A stretch of 55,551 nucleotides of DNA from JANQUM01 sp047630355 (GTDB lineage: Bacteria > Bacteroidota > Bacteroidia > Cytophagales > Spirosomataceae). Below are positions 1-7,771 of the stretch, in pieces. Under the pieces are notes generated by a model. That model did not search any database. It had not been told where the DNA came from and saw nothing but the letters and a program-made list of their open reading frames with translations. The stretch lies in the NCBI GenBank assembly GCA_047630355.1, contig JBLHXN010000011.1, positions 1-55,551 of the forward strand, in the 5' to 3' direction. The translations under genes and the position numbers were made by a program. The stretch's first letter is position 1, and every line of letters begins with the position of its first letter.

Positions 1-1
1 A

Positions 2-91
2 GCTAATATGCCAACTTGGAAACCTGGCCAGCAAGACGGTGAGAAAGTTAATGTTTATTACACCATGCCAATTAACTTTCTACTGGAATAA
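2..91 (+). CDS. TonB-type energy transducer, C-terminal end only (partial)
   Basis: Only the last 29 residues and the TAA stop lie in the window, read in frame from base 2. The tail carries W-K-P-G, then G-E-K-V-N-V-Y-Y-T-M-P-I-N-F, which is how TonB C-terminal domains end (W-x-P-G followed by a V-x-V strand and P-I-x-F). Such proteins span the periplasm and pass proton-motive force to outer-membrane receptors such as the SusC protein in this window. The family assignment rests on this short tail only, and the rest of the gene is outside the window. Confidence 0.6.
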   Translation, partial: ANMPTWKPGQQDGEKVNVYYTMPINFLLE

Positions 92-174
92 CCCTTTTAG
101 CGGTCACAGACGGGGTCGCCCAGACCCCGAAAGCGGTTGACGGTTACTTGCAATACTTAACCGTTGACAGGGTT

Positions 175-223
175 AAAACAATAAACGCCATAGGTTTTAG
201 AAACCTATGGCGTTTATTGTTTT
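175..223. terminator. Bidirectional terminator, perfect 23-bp stem
   Basis: Bases 175-197 and 201-223 are perfect reverse complements around a 3-base TAG loop, with A-runs on one side and T-runs on the other, so it can work on either strand. It lies between the convergent TonB-type gene and the SPFH gene. A smaller hairpin (CGGGGTC/GACCCCG) precedes it near 111-129. Confidence 0.9.
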
Positions 224-244
224 CAGAATAACCAGTTTTGAAAA

Positions 245-1144
245 TTAGTTACCTCCCAAAATTACGGGTGTTTTACCGCTCGTGATAATAACTTTAGCAT
301 TTGGAGAAAGGGCAATCTCTTTCTGAGCTTTAATTGACTCATACTCAAGTAATGCTTTCGTTAGCGTTGAAGTAATGATACGCTGATAATCTGCGATACC
401 TTGAGCTTCTACGCGTTTACGCTCGGCTTCCTGTTGCTCTTTCTGAAGTACAAACTCCATTTTCTGAGCGTCCTGCTCGGCGTTTATTTTTGATTCAATT
501 GCTCTCTTTACAGATTCAGGTAACGTTATATTACGAACCAATAGTTGCTCTAAAACTAATCCACGTTTCTTGAAATCTACTTCAATGGCGTTGAATATTT
601 TATTTTGGAACTCTTCTCTTTTCGATGAATAAAGTGATACTGCTTCGTAGTTAGCAGCAAGGTCACGGATTCGGGTTCTGGCAATCGGACGCACGATTAG
701 GTCGCGGTACTCAATACCCAATTCACGATAAATGGCGGGAGCTTCCGTAGGAATAATCCGGTAAAGTACCGTCAGGTCAATAGTGACTTCAAGACCGTCG
801 GCAGATAATGCACGAATGGCATCATCGCCGCCTTTGTTTCCTTCATCTGTAATACCAGACATGGTATAGTTTTGTGTTTTGATGTCAAATTCACGTACTT
901 CCACGAGTGGATTTACCACGCTCAAACCGCTGGGTAGTGTACGTTCCTTCACATTACCGAAGAGTGCTTGCACACCCACCTGACCTGGGTCAATCTGAAT
1001 AACGGCACTCGAAAAAGCCCCTAAAATAATCGCCACGACTCCGGCAATTTTGACGGGACGGGAGAAGGTTGAAATCTGTAAGGCGGGAGTATTTATCGCG
1101 AAACCCGCAACAATGAGAATCACTCCAATAAATATTAAAAACAT
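245..1144 (-). CDS. SPFH/prohibitin family membrane protein
   Basis: A 299-residue protein with two N-terminal hydrophobic segments (about residues 2-18 and 31-52), then an SPFH/band-7 domain beginning near the I-D-P-G-Q-V-G-V motif and including R-D-L-I-V-R-P-I and R-x-R-I-R-D-L. A charged, heptad-like helix follows at about residues 215-265 (E-Q-D-A-Q-K-M-E...A-E-R-K-R-V-E-A-Q-G), typical of prohibitin, HflC and stomatin proteins. These form large ring assemblies on the membrane, often linked to FtsH protease control; which role applies here is not shown. The start is the ATG at 1144. Downstream it converges on the TonB-type gene through the strong hairpin. Prohibitin fits better than HflC by length and motif order. 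Confidence 0.9.
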   Translation of the reverse strand: MFLIFIGVILIVAGFAINTPALQISTFSRPVKIAGVVAIILGAFSSAVIQIDPGQVGVQALFGNVKERTLPSGLSVVNPLVEVREFDIKTQNYTMSGITDEGNKGGDDAIRALSADGLEVTIDLTVLYRIIPTEAPAIYRELGIEYRDLIVRPIARTRIRDLAANYEAVSLYSSKREEFQNKIFNAIEVDFKKRGLVLEQLLVRNITLPESVKRAIESKINAEQDAQKMEFVLQKEQQEAERKRVEAQGIADYQRIITSTLTKALLEYESIKAQKEIALSPNAKVIITSGKTPVILGGN

Positions 1145-1349
1145 ACTGATACAATTTAGGTTAGAAATTCGCCGCTTCCCATTTTCGGAGAGTTAGGCTT
1201 GTTTACATCTATTTAACCAAACTTACGGTTCAATCGTTTAGATTTTGGCTAAGTTTCGGGAAGAAGGTAGTCTAAGCTTTCCGAGAAAAGGTCAGCTACT
1301 TCTTCTGATAATGCTAATTTACGGTTCTATCTCCTGATATTACTCACAA

Positions 1350-1377
1350 TTTGCGTTGTTTTTATAGCCTACATTTG
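1350..1377 (+). promoter_or_regulatory. Candidate promoter of the dead peroxidase gene
   Basis: TACATTTG (1370-1377) fits the Bacteroidota -7 pattern TAnnTTTG. A TTTG lies at 1350-1353, 16 bp upstream, which is shorter than the usual spacing of about 19 bp. The broken gene starts at 1387. Confidence 0.35.
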
Positions 1378-1386
1378 TTGAGCATT

Positions 1387-2101
1387 ATGACAAATTTTAA
1401 AGCTCAAATATTCAGTATTTTAACCATCGGTCTACTATTTTCCTGTACGTAGGAAGAACCTACGCGTAGCAAAAAGGAAAAGGAGGTAGATGATATTTTA
1501 AGCATTGAGTGCTCTGCCCACGCAGATTCCCGCCCCGTTCAATAACCTAATCACCCCGCAGAAAACCGAATTAGGAAAGTTGCTTTTCTCTGACCCAATT
1601 CTATCCGGGAATCAAGACGTTGCCTGTGCTACTTGTTACCGTCCTGACTTTGCCGAAGGCCTGGAATTCTCTATTGGTGTAAACGGCAGCGGACTTGGCA
1701 GTAGAAGAGTTTTCTGGTCGCCGAATGATATTCCCTTCGTGAAACGCAATTCGCAATCGGTGGTAAATCCGGCGTTCAATGGCTTAACTCACAAAACCGC
1801 CGCTAACGCCGATGCCGCTCCGATGTTTTGGGATTTTCGGGCGAAAAGTCTGGAAAAGCAATCTTTAGAACCTATAAAAATACCTGAAGAAATGCGGGGA
1901 CATAATTTCGCGGAAGGCAAAATTATGGGAGAAGTGCTGCGGCGTTTAGTAAATAACCCGACGTACGTGAAATTATTTCACGCGGCATTTGATTCGGAAA
2001 ACGTAGTAACGGCAGAAAATATGGCAAAGGCGATTGCCACTTACGAACGCTCTATGCCCAAACGAGTACCGAGTGGCTTAAAGGTAGAAGGCGATATATA
2101 A
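1387..2101 (+). pseudogene. Cytochrome c peroxidase / MauG-type di-heme protein, decayed
   Basis: The ATG at 1387 opens a lipoprotein-like signal (hydrophobic run ending L-L-F-S-C), but an in-frame TAG follows at codon 22. The conserved part resumes in another frame from about 1505: L-P-T-Q-I-P-A-P-F-N-N, G-K-x-L-F-S-D-P-x-L-S, and P-M-F-W-D-F-R. This matches the N-terminal half of bacterial di-heme peroxidases. The first heme site reads C-A-T-C-Y instead of C-x-x-C-H, so the heme-ligand histidine is gone. The frame ends after A-I-A-T-Y-E-R-S, about half the family's length, with no second CxxCH. One stop, one frameshift, a lost ligand and a lost C-terminus together show a dead gene. Intact homologues are periplasmic and reduce hydrogen peroxide. 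Confidence 0.85.
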
Positions 2102-2136
2102 AGAAAGCACGACGGAGGCCGTGCTTTCTTAGTTTT
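2101..2136 (+). terminator. Hairpin terminator after the peroxidase remnant
   Basis: AAGAAAGCACG (2101-2111) and CGTGCTTTCTT (2120-2130) form an 11-bp perfect stem followed by AGTTTT. It separates the remnant from the convergent Spy-like gene and could serve both strands. Confidence 0.8.
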
Positions 2137-2150
2137 CTGAAATCTTAAAT

Positions 2151-2558
2151 TTAGTTTCTTCCTTTTCTTCCCCGCGGACGGTCTCCGTCACGATCCTGAC
2201 CACGCTTTTCCATGCGTTCTTTCATCATGACTTCATGCTTCTCAAATTGCTCAGGAGTCAGGATAGTTTTGAGCTCTGTTTTGTAAGTATCACGTTCGGC
2301 TTTCATTGCCTCGCGGTTTCCCTTCATTTCTTCTTTCATCTCTGCTCGTGTAGCCGATGCTTTTTCTGCTTGCTTTAAGTTGAGTGTTAACAGTTTTTCG
2401 TACTGTGCGGCATCAAGATTAAGGTCAACTTTCATCACTTTCGCTTGTCTTTCGGCACGTTCTTGCGGAGACTGACGGTTGCCGTCGCCACCACGTTGAG
2501 CTGCTACGGTAAATCCTACAAATAACATACAGATAAATAATACGCTTGCTTTTTTCAT
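2151..2558 (-). CDS. Spy/CpxP-like periplasmic protein
   Basis: A 135-residue protein with a clear signal peptide (M-K-K-A-S-V-L-F-I-C-M-L-F-V-G-F, cleavage near A-A-Q). The mature part is highly charged and helical, with an LTxxQ-type motif (L-T-P-E-Q-F-E-K-H) near residue 105 and a related L-N-L-D-A-A-Q-Y at about 46. It ends in an R/D/G-rich tail (G-Q-D-R-D-G-D-R-P-R-G-R-K). This layout fits the Spy/CpxP/DUF4890-like small periplasmic proteins, which act as chaperones or stress sensors in other bacteria. No sigma/anti-sigma gene lies beside it, so its signal cannot be read from context. Confidence 0.75.
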   Translation of the reverse strand: MKKASVLFICMLFVGFTVAAQRGGDGNRQSPQERAERQAKVMKVDLNLDAAQYEKLLTLNLKQAEKASATRAEMKEEMKGNREAMKAERDTYKTELKTILTPEQFEKHEVMMKERMEKRGQDRDGDRPRGRKGRN

Positions 2559-2857
2559 GTTTTTGAAATTTTAATTGTGAAGTAGTGAATTGAAGAGTAA
2601 CTCCAATCTCACCTACACAAGGTTAGATGCCAAACGAGAAGAAAAGTTTTACAGGAAGTGAAAATTTAACGGAAATTAAGGAAAGGTAGTATGATTTTTC
2701 AACTGAGAGATGGTGGAGATAAGTCTACTCCCGCGGAGCAATATCTTCTCAGAAAAATCAATGGTTTCGTAGTGTTGTTTTTGCGTGAATGGTTTAGCTA
2801 CATGCAATACGGGTATTTACCTATATCAACATTTCAACTACTGTTTAGATGCTGGCT

Positions 2858-3340
2858 TTATCTAACTTTTTCTACTACTGGTATCCAAATTTCTTCTTCT
2901 GAATTTGGGTCGTTATTTTTATACTTTTCTCCTAAAACTTCAAAGTGAGGTCTGTTGTCTATTTTATACAGTGAATCCGGTAACCATTCCTCGAAAATAT
3001 ATTGGAAAATCGAATTGTCAGAACTTGAGCCTCTGTAATTAAAAACTGCATAGAGTCCTTCTTTTAAAGTAAAATGTGCCATCCCATTCGGGATATTATC
3101 AAAACCTTTGACTTCAACAGTTGCCCATTTCTCGAATTCATTTTCGGGGTTGAATCTACTATAGTATGAGGGGTGATAGATTTGCATAGAAATCTTATTT
3201 TCCGAAACTCTGTCTTCTACCTCTTTGATTCTTGGTCCAAATTGTCCCCAAAGTTGACCTGTTTTATTTTCAGTCAAGCTCATCTTTAAATTGTAACCAA
3301 TCAATTTTCTTTCTTTCGATATTTCAATTATTGGTTTCAT
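2858..3340 (-). CDS. GyrI-like / effector-binding domain protein
   Basis: A 160-residue stand-alone GyrI-like small-molecule binding domain: an opening beta strand (K-L-I-G-Y), a middle F-x-L-K-E-G-L-Y-A-V-F strand, the family-typical I-F-Q-Y-I-F-E-E-W-L-P-D-S helix, and the end motif S-E-E-E-I-W-I-P-V. In AraC/MerR regulators this domain binds ligands; as a single-domain protein its role is usually unknown. There is no DNA-binding domain. The start ATG at 3340 has an AGAGG box 3 bases upstream. It lies 43 bp downstream of the Fic gene on the same strand, so the two are probably co-transcribed. A short plus-strand frame (2691-2948) overlaps its 3' end and is not supported. Confidence 0.8.
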   Translation of the reverse strand: MKPIIEISKERKLIGYNLKMSLTENKTGQLWGQFGPRIKEVEDRVSENKISMQIYHPSYYSRFNPENEFEKWATVEVKGFDNIPNGMAHFTLKEGLYAVFNYRGSSSDNSIFQYIFEEWLPDSLYKIDNRPHFEVLGEKYKNNDPNSEEEIWIPVVEKVR

Positions 3341-3383
3341 TTACCTCTTATTTTAATTCGGAATTGTGCATTTAATGCTTAAC

Positions 3384-4463
3384 TCAAATCACCACCTGAT
3401 AATTCCTTCCCCGCCCTTCTCCCGTGGGTTTCAGGATTCCTTTCTCGACCAAATCCTGTAAATCACGCGTGGCGGTAGCTTTTGAAGTGCGGGTGATTGA
3501 AACGTACTTTTTAGTGCTCATGCCGCCCTCAAAATGTTGTCCTTCTTCCAGCATTCTGCTGACTATTTTTTGCTGCCGTTCGTTCATGTACTTCCTGAAC
3601 GTGTCAAAAAAAGCGGCTTTTTTTATGGAGAAACTAATCAACGATTCAAATTCATTTTGAGAATCTAAAACCATTTTACAAAACCACGTAATCCATTCAT
3701 CTATTTGTAGTGTTTTTGAAGTTTCATTTAGTTTGCTATAATATAAGTTCCGTTGTTGTTCGGTCGTTGTCGAAATACTGAATAAGACGGGGCTACCTAC
3801 CCCGATTGATAAAGACTTTTCGGCGACAACCCGACCAATACGCCCGTTACCGTCTTCAAATGGGTGAATGCTTTCAAAGTACAAATGAGCGGTGGCGGCT
3901 TTTATCAGAATATTACTGATATTTTTGCTATTAAACCATTCAACAAAACGGCTCATTTCGTTAGGTACAGTAGCCGAGGGCGGAGCTTCAAAGTGAATTT
4001 TTTCTCGCCCAACGCTTCCCGAAACTATCTGCATCGGCTCGGAATGACCTCGCCATTTCCCAACGTTGTTGATGTACGCCCCTTGCATCAAGAGTTCGTG
4101 CCACGCAAAAAGAACTTCTTTTGTTAACGGCTGATTAAAACCTTCTCGCGAACTAACCAGTAATTTCGCAAAACCCGCCGAGCGTTTGTCTTTTATATGA
4201 AAACTTGGCGTATCGTAACCCAGATTTCTTTTTATGGACGAAATCAAATCAACCCGACTAATCATTTCCCCTTCAATAGCGGATGATTTGATTGCCTCGT
4301 TCACCAATAAATCAACTAATGATTGCTGAGAAGTCTCTTTGGAAATATGGCTGAATCTTCCTTCGACTCGTCCGGCACTAATCAGAAACTCTTTTTCAAA
4401 ATCATTGAAAAGGCTTTCATCAAATTGAAAATTAGGCCAGTCCTTTAATTGCCAGTTGTACAT
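3384..4463 (-). CDS. Fic family protein (DUF4172-Fic-winged helix)
   Basis: The likely start is the ATG at 4463 (359 residues). A TTG at 4496 would add 11 residues but would lie inside the promoter hairpin. The N-terminus (Y-N-W-Q-L-K-D-W-P-N-F) is a DUF4172 domain. S-S-A-I-E-G-E at about 60-66 matches the class II inhibitory motif [S/T]xxxE[G/N], which blocks the active site. The catalytic motif H-P-F-E-D-G-N-G-R-I-G-R is at about 200. A winged-helix region closes the protein (T-R-T-S-K-A-T-A-T-R-D-L-Q-D-L-V-E-K-G-I-L). Fic enzymes usually transfer AMP to target hydroxyls; the target here is unknown. The DNA-binding tail plus repeated half-sites over its promoter suggest autoregulation. Confidence 0.92.
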   Translation of the reverse strand: MYNWQLKDWPNFQFDESLFNDFEKEFLISAGRVEGRFSHISKETSQQSLVDLLVNEAIKSSAIEGEMISRVDLISSIKRNLGYDTPSFHIKDKRSAGFAKLLVSSREGFNQPLTKEVLFAWHELLMQGAYINNVGKWRGHSEPMQIVSGSVGREKIHFEAPPSATVPNEMSRFVEWFNSKNISNILIKAATAHLYFESIHPFEDGNGRIGRVVAEKSLSIGVGSPVLFSISTTTEQQRNLYYSKLNETSKTLQIDEWITWFCKMVLDSQNEFESLISFSIKKAAFFDTFRKYMNERQQKIVSRMLEEGQHFEGGMSTKKYVSITRTSKATATRDLQDLVEKGILKPTGEGRGRNYQVVI

Positions 4464-4466
4464 ATT

Positions 4467-4520
4467 TGAGTCGATTAAATATTGTAATCGGCTCAAATAT
4501 AATCAATTTGTGAGCCGATT
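4467..4520. promoter_or_regulatory. Three-half-site operator over the Fic promoter
   Basis: Three copies of one 10-bp half-site lie just upstream of the Fic start: TGAGTCGATT (4467-4476), AATCGGCTCA (4486-4495, inverted) and TGAGCCGATT (4511-4520). The last two are perfect reverse complements with a 15-bp gap, and the first differs by one base. They bracket the -7 element TATATTTG on the minus strand (4494-4501). The likely binder is the Fic protein's own winged helix (inference). Confidence 0.65.
4494..4501 (-). promoter_or_regulatory. -7 element for the Fic gene
   Basis: On the minus strand this reads TATATTTG, an exact TAnnTTTG match, about 30 bases upstream of the chosen ATG (4463). It overlaps the middle operator half-site, so a bound protein would block it. 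No clear -33 TTTG was found. Confidence 0.5.
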
Positions 4521-4576
4521 GTAATTTCCATCAAAGCAATTCGCATTAATATACTCTTCCAAAGCTTTTCAATTGC

Positions 4577-4893
4577 CACGGGTCTTTAGCCCGTGGTAGT
4601 AAAAATTGACAGCAAATAACGGCTTTAGCCGAAACGTATTTTGGCTAAAGCCTACATTTAATTTTAGCAATAATCCCCGTGATTCATCATGGGGCAATTG
4701 ATTATTGACAGTTATTGTTCTCATTCATAAAGAAAGCCGAACAACGCAGTGTTGGCCGGCCTTTGAAGGTTTGTATTTGCGGCTATTCTCGACTGCTCGA
4801 GTTGACATTCGCTATTATCCTTCGCCATTGTCAGTGTCCTCACTGACAGGTGGTTACAGGAATGATGAAGTTGTCCGTGGGGACACGGACAAC
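4577..4893. repeat. Cluster of REP-like palindromes
   Basis: The gap between the Fic gene and the molybdenum hydroxylase gene holds at least four short palindromes: CCACGGG/CCCGTGG (about 4576-4596), GGCTTTAGCC/GGCTAAAGCC (4621-4630 and 4642-4651), TGTCAGTG/CACTGACA (4829-4836 and 4841-4848) and GTTGTCCGTG/CACGGACAAC (4870-4879 and 4884-4893), plus an imperfect CCCCGTGAT/ATCATGGGG near 4675-4694. Overlapping open frames on both strands here look like chance. The layout suggests REP-type mobile repeats. The last hairpin lies beside the end of the hydroxylase gene and could also stop its transcription. Confidence 0.6.
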
Positions 4894-4911
4894 GGTTTTC
4901 AATATCTAAAA

Positions 4912-7050
4912 TCAAAGAATTGTTTCCATTTTTTTATCCTCTAAAACGAACGGTTGGTTATATAACCTTTTGCCTGTAGCGGTAAAAATGGCATTGGCAA
5001 TTGCTCCGCCCGTGGGTGGAAGAGCGGGCTCGCCGAGTCCGGTTGGAGAAATGCCATTATCCACAAAATATGCTTCAATTTCCGGCACTTCGTTGTAACG
5101 AATTAGGCGATATTTGTCAAAATTGGACTCGTTTGGCTTACCGTCTTTAAACGTCAAGTTGCCGTACATAGCGTGGCCAATTCCGTCAATAATTGCTCCG
5201 TAAATTTGATTCTGAGCACCGCTTTGATTGATGACAATTCCGCAATCTGTTACGGCGTAAACTTTGGAGAGCGTAGGTTTACCCTGCACTTTCTTCATTT
5301 CGGCAACTTGAGCTACGTAAGAATTATGCGAGAAATATACGCTGAGTCCCTGCGAAACGCCTTTTTTCTTCCCCCATTTAGCTTTGTCGGCCACCATCTT
5401 GATGGTTTCGATGAAACGATCGGGTTCGTACGTCAGTTTTCCCACGGGATTCGACTTTGCTTTTTCCAGTAATTCCAATCGGAATTGAACTGGGTCTTTC
5501 TTAGCGGCTGCGGCTACTTCGTCTAAAAACGCCTGCTCAGCGTAAGCTAAAAAGTTAGTGATTGGTGCTCGCCACGGTCCGTTTGTAATGGGTGAATCGT
5601 GCGAAGCAACTTCCATCAAAACGTTTTCAACGGCTCCGACGGGAAAATTGTCTTCCCGAATCGGATTGCCGCCAAACATCCCGACTCCCCGCAGGTGGAA
5701 ACCCGTCATATTCCCTTGGGCATCTAATGCCGCCCGAAATTTGTAAGCCGCCGCCGGGCGGTATATTCCGCCCGTCATGTCGTCTTCACGTGTCCATAAA
5801 AGCTTAATTGGTTGTTTCGTTAAAGACGAAATCATGGCGGCTTCTAAGGCGTAATCATTGTTGAGTCTTCGACCAAAGCCACCGCCCATTTTGGTTAGCT
5901 CTACCGATACGTTTTCAACCGGAATATTTAGCATTTGGGCAACCTGTTGTTGACCACGTTGCGGCGTTTGCGTTGGCCCGACCAATTCTACACTATTGTC
6001 TTTTACGTGGGCAAAAAAGTTCATCGGCTCCATGGCGTTGTGCGGTAAGAACGGACAGCTATAATCGGCCTCGATAATTTTCGCCGCTTCGGCAAAGGCT
6101 TTTGTTACATCGCCGTCTTTACGGCGGGTCGTCATTTCGCTGTCTTTCAGCATCTTGGCAAAAATGCTGGCGTGATCTTCCGAGCTTTCTAAGTCTCTAT
6201 CTTTCTCCCATTCAATTTTTAACGCTTTGCGGGCTTTCATCACTTCCCACGTTGATTTTCCGACAACGGCAACTTTGTTATCAAACGAAACTACGTCTGT
6301 AATTCCGGACATGGCTTTCGCTGCTGTTGCGTCAAACGATTTGAGTTTTAGACCAAAAGCTGGTGGACGAACTGCTTGAGCATGTAGCATTCCTTCTTTT
6401 TTGAAGTCAATACCGTACATCGGTTTTCCCATGATAACTCCTTCGTTGTCAACGCCTTTAATCGTTGCTCCGATGAGTTTGAAATCTTCTGGATTCTTTA
6501 GCTGTACTTTTTTGGGAGGAGTCAATAAAGCCGCGTCATTTGCCAGATCGGCGTAAGATAAACGTGGGCCGTCTGGGTGCAAACAGTATCCTTCTAAAGT
6601 CGTTACGTCTGTGATGCCAATATTCCACTTATTTGCGGCGGCTTCCATGAGCATGTGGCGGGCGGTGGCTCCGGCTTCTCGGAGGCGTTCCCAAGAGTGT
6701 TTAATGGCTCCGCTTCCTCCGGTCAGTTGGCGTTGGAAACGATTGGTGTCTAAAGCGGCTTGTTTTACCGTAACTTGCTGCCATGCAACGTCCAGTTCTT
6801 CCGCCACAATAAGCGGGAATGCGGTTTTGATTCCTTGTCCAATCTCAGGATTCGGAGAAAATATCACAATTTCTCCCGACGGATTAATGGACAAAAAGGC
6901 GTTGAAGTCAAGTGACTTATTGATTGTTTCGGCATCAACCACCGTTGCTCCGAACGCCTGATTAGTGAACCATCCGAAACCCAATACCAAACCGCTTCCG
7001 GCGGTGGCGGCAGATTTCAGGAAACCTCTTCTATTTTGAATATTTTTCAT
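4912..7050 (-). CDS. Molybdopterin-binding aldehyde/isoquinoline oxidoreductase, large subunit (IorB type)
   Basis: A 712-residue xanthine-oxidase-family large subunit. The N-terminus carries a twin-arginine signal (R-R-G-F-L-K-S followed by a hydrophobic stretch), so the folded enzyme is exported to the periplasm. Family motifs include N-P-E-I-G-Q-G-I-K-T, M-G-G-G-F-G-R-R-L-N-N-D, G-P-W-R-A-P at the substrate side, and the C-terminal G-L-G-E-P-A-L-P-P-T with the catalytic glutamate. This is the single-chain IorB/AOR arrangement that works with a small 2Fe-2S subunit, encoded just upstream at 7170-7631 with a 119-bp gap. The substrate (aldehyde or N-heterocycle) cannot be told. No cytochrome c or XdhC-type maturation gene is adjacent, so the electron acceptor and the insertion factor lie elsewhere. 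Confidence 0.92.
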   Translation of the reverse strand: MKNIQNRRGFLKSAATAGSGLVLGFGWFTNQAFGATVVDAETINKSLDFNAFLSINPSGEIVIFSPNPEIGQGIKTAFPLIVAEELDVAWQQVTVKQAALDTNRFQRQLTGGSGAIKHSWERLREAGATARHMLMEAAANKWNIGITDVTTLEGYCLHPDGPRLSYADLANDAALLTPPKKVQLKNPEDFKLIGATIKGVDNEGVIMGKPMYGIDFKKEGMLHAQAVRPPAFGLKLKSFDATAAKAMSGITDVVSFDNKVAVVGKSTWEVMKARKALKIEWEKDRDLESSEDHASIFAKMLKDSEMTTRRKDGDVTKAFAEAAKIIEADYSCPFLPHNAMEPMNFFAHVKDNSVELVGPTQTPQRGQQQVAQMLNIPVENVSVELTKMGGGFGRRLNNDYALEAAMISSLTKQPIKLLWTREDDMTGGIYRPAAAYKFRAALDAQGNMTGFHLRGVGMFGGNPIREDNFPVGAVENVLMEVASHDSPITNGPWRAPITNFLAYAEQAFLDEVAAAAKKDPVQFRLELLEKAKSNPVGKLTYEPDRFIETIKMVADKAKWGKKKGVSQGLSVYFSHNSYVAQVAEMKKVQGKPTLSKVYAVTDCGIVINQSGAQNQIYGAIIDGIGHAMYGNLTFKDGKPNESNFDKYRLIRYNEVPEIEAYFVDNGISPTGLGEPALPPTGGAIANAIFTATGKRLYNQPFVLEDKKMETIL

Positions 7051-7169
7051 TTTTTGTAAAGATTTGAGAATTTAGACACGAGATTGGAGAGTTTGCACTA
7101 CCAAGTCAGTTGCTTATTCTTTATTTTGTTATTCTATAATTGGAGAAATTTCTATCATCTTCTATCTAA

Positions 7170-7631
7170 TTATTTCATTTTCTCCGCTGCTAACTTTACG
7201 GCGTTTTGGATGCGATGATACGTTCCACAACGACAAATATTTCCGGTCATTGCGGTCGAAATATCCTCGTCAGATGGGTTAGCATTTTGAGCTAATAACG
7301 CTGAGGCGGTCATCATTTGTCCCGCCTGACAATAGCCGCATTGCGGTACGTCGAGTTCGTCCCAGGCTTGTTGTACGGGGTGCGAACCGTCTTCGGAAAG
7401 CCCTTCGATGGTGGTTATTTCCATGTCGGTAACCGCTGAAACGGGCATGACGCACGAGCGGGTGGCGTTGCCGTTTAGGTGAACGGTGCAGGCTCCGCAC
7501 TGGGCAATTCCGCAACCGTATTTCGTCCCGACCATATCCAAGTGATCTCGTAAAACCCACAATAGGGGCGTATCTTCGGCTACATCAGCAGTGACGTTTT
7601 TACCGTTAATTTTTAGTGAATAGGTAGGCAT
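7170..7631 (-). CDS. 2Fe-2S subunit of the molybdenum hydroxylase (IorA type)
   Basis: The ATG at 7631 gives 153 residues and begins right at the ferredoxin fold (Y-S-L-K-I-N-G). A more upstream in-frame start would add 17 polar residues encoded across an 18-bp palindrome and is unlikely. Two iron-sulfur centres are visible: plant-type C-G-I-A-Q-C-G-A-C...C, and the helical-bundle C-G-Y-C-Q-A-G-Q-M with C-R-C-G-T-Y. It carries electrons from the molybdenum site of the 4912-7050 product. It has no signal of its own, so it is probably exported with the Tat-signalled partner. The pair is likely one operon with this gene first. Confidence 0.92.
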   Translation of the reverse strand: MPTYSLKINGKNVTADVAEDTPLLWVLRDHLDMVGTKYGCGIAQCGACTVHLNGNATRSCVMPVSAVTDMEITTIEGLSEDGSHPVQQAWDELDVPQCGYCQAGQMMTASALLAQNANPSDEDISTAMTGNICRCGTYHRIQNAVKLAAEKMK

Positions 7632-7653
7632 ATTTTTGGATGTTGTGTGTTTG

Positions 7654-7671
7654 TCCCGATAGCTATCGGGA
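7654..7671. repeat. 18-bp perfect palindrome upstream of the 2Fe-2S gene
   Basis: TCCCGATAGCTATCGGGA is a perfect 18-bp palindrome 22 bases upstream of the chosen ATG. It could be an operator for the oxidoreductase operon or a dispersed palindromic repeat; no second copy was seen in this window. Confidence 0.55.
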
Positions 7672-7771
7672 GATGTTGGCAAATAAGGTAGTTAAGCTAC
7701 GATTTTACTGGTTGATTTAAAAGTAATTGTTAAAAACCACCACGTAGATAGATCGTTAATCATTACAAATC

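Noticed and set aside
2691..2948. Plus-strand open frame over the GyrI-like gene end
   Set aside because: Opposite to a clear family match; the composition is not protein-like.
4705..4944. Overlapping open frames on both strands
   Set aside because: They run through perfect palindromes and show no family features; chance frames.
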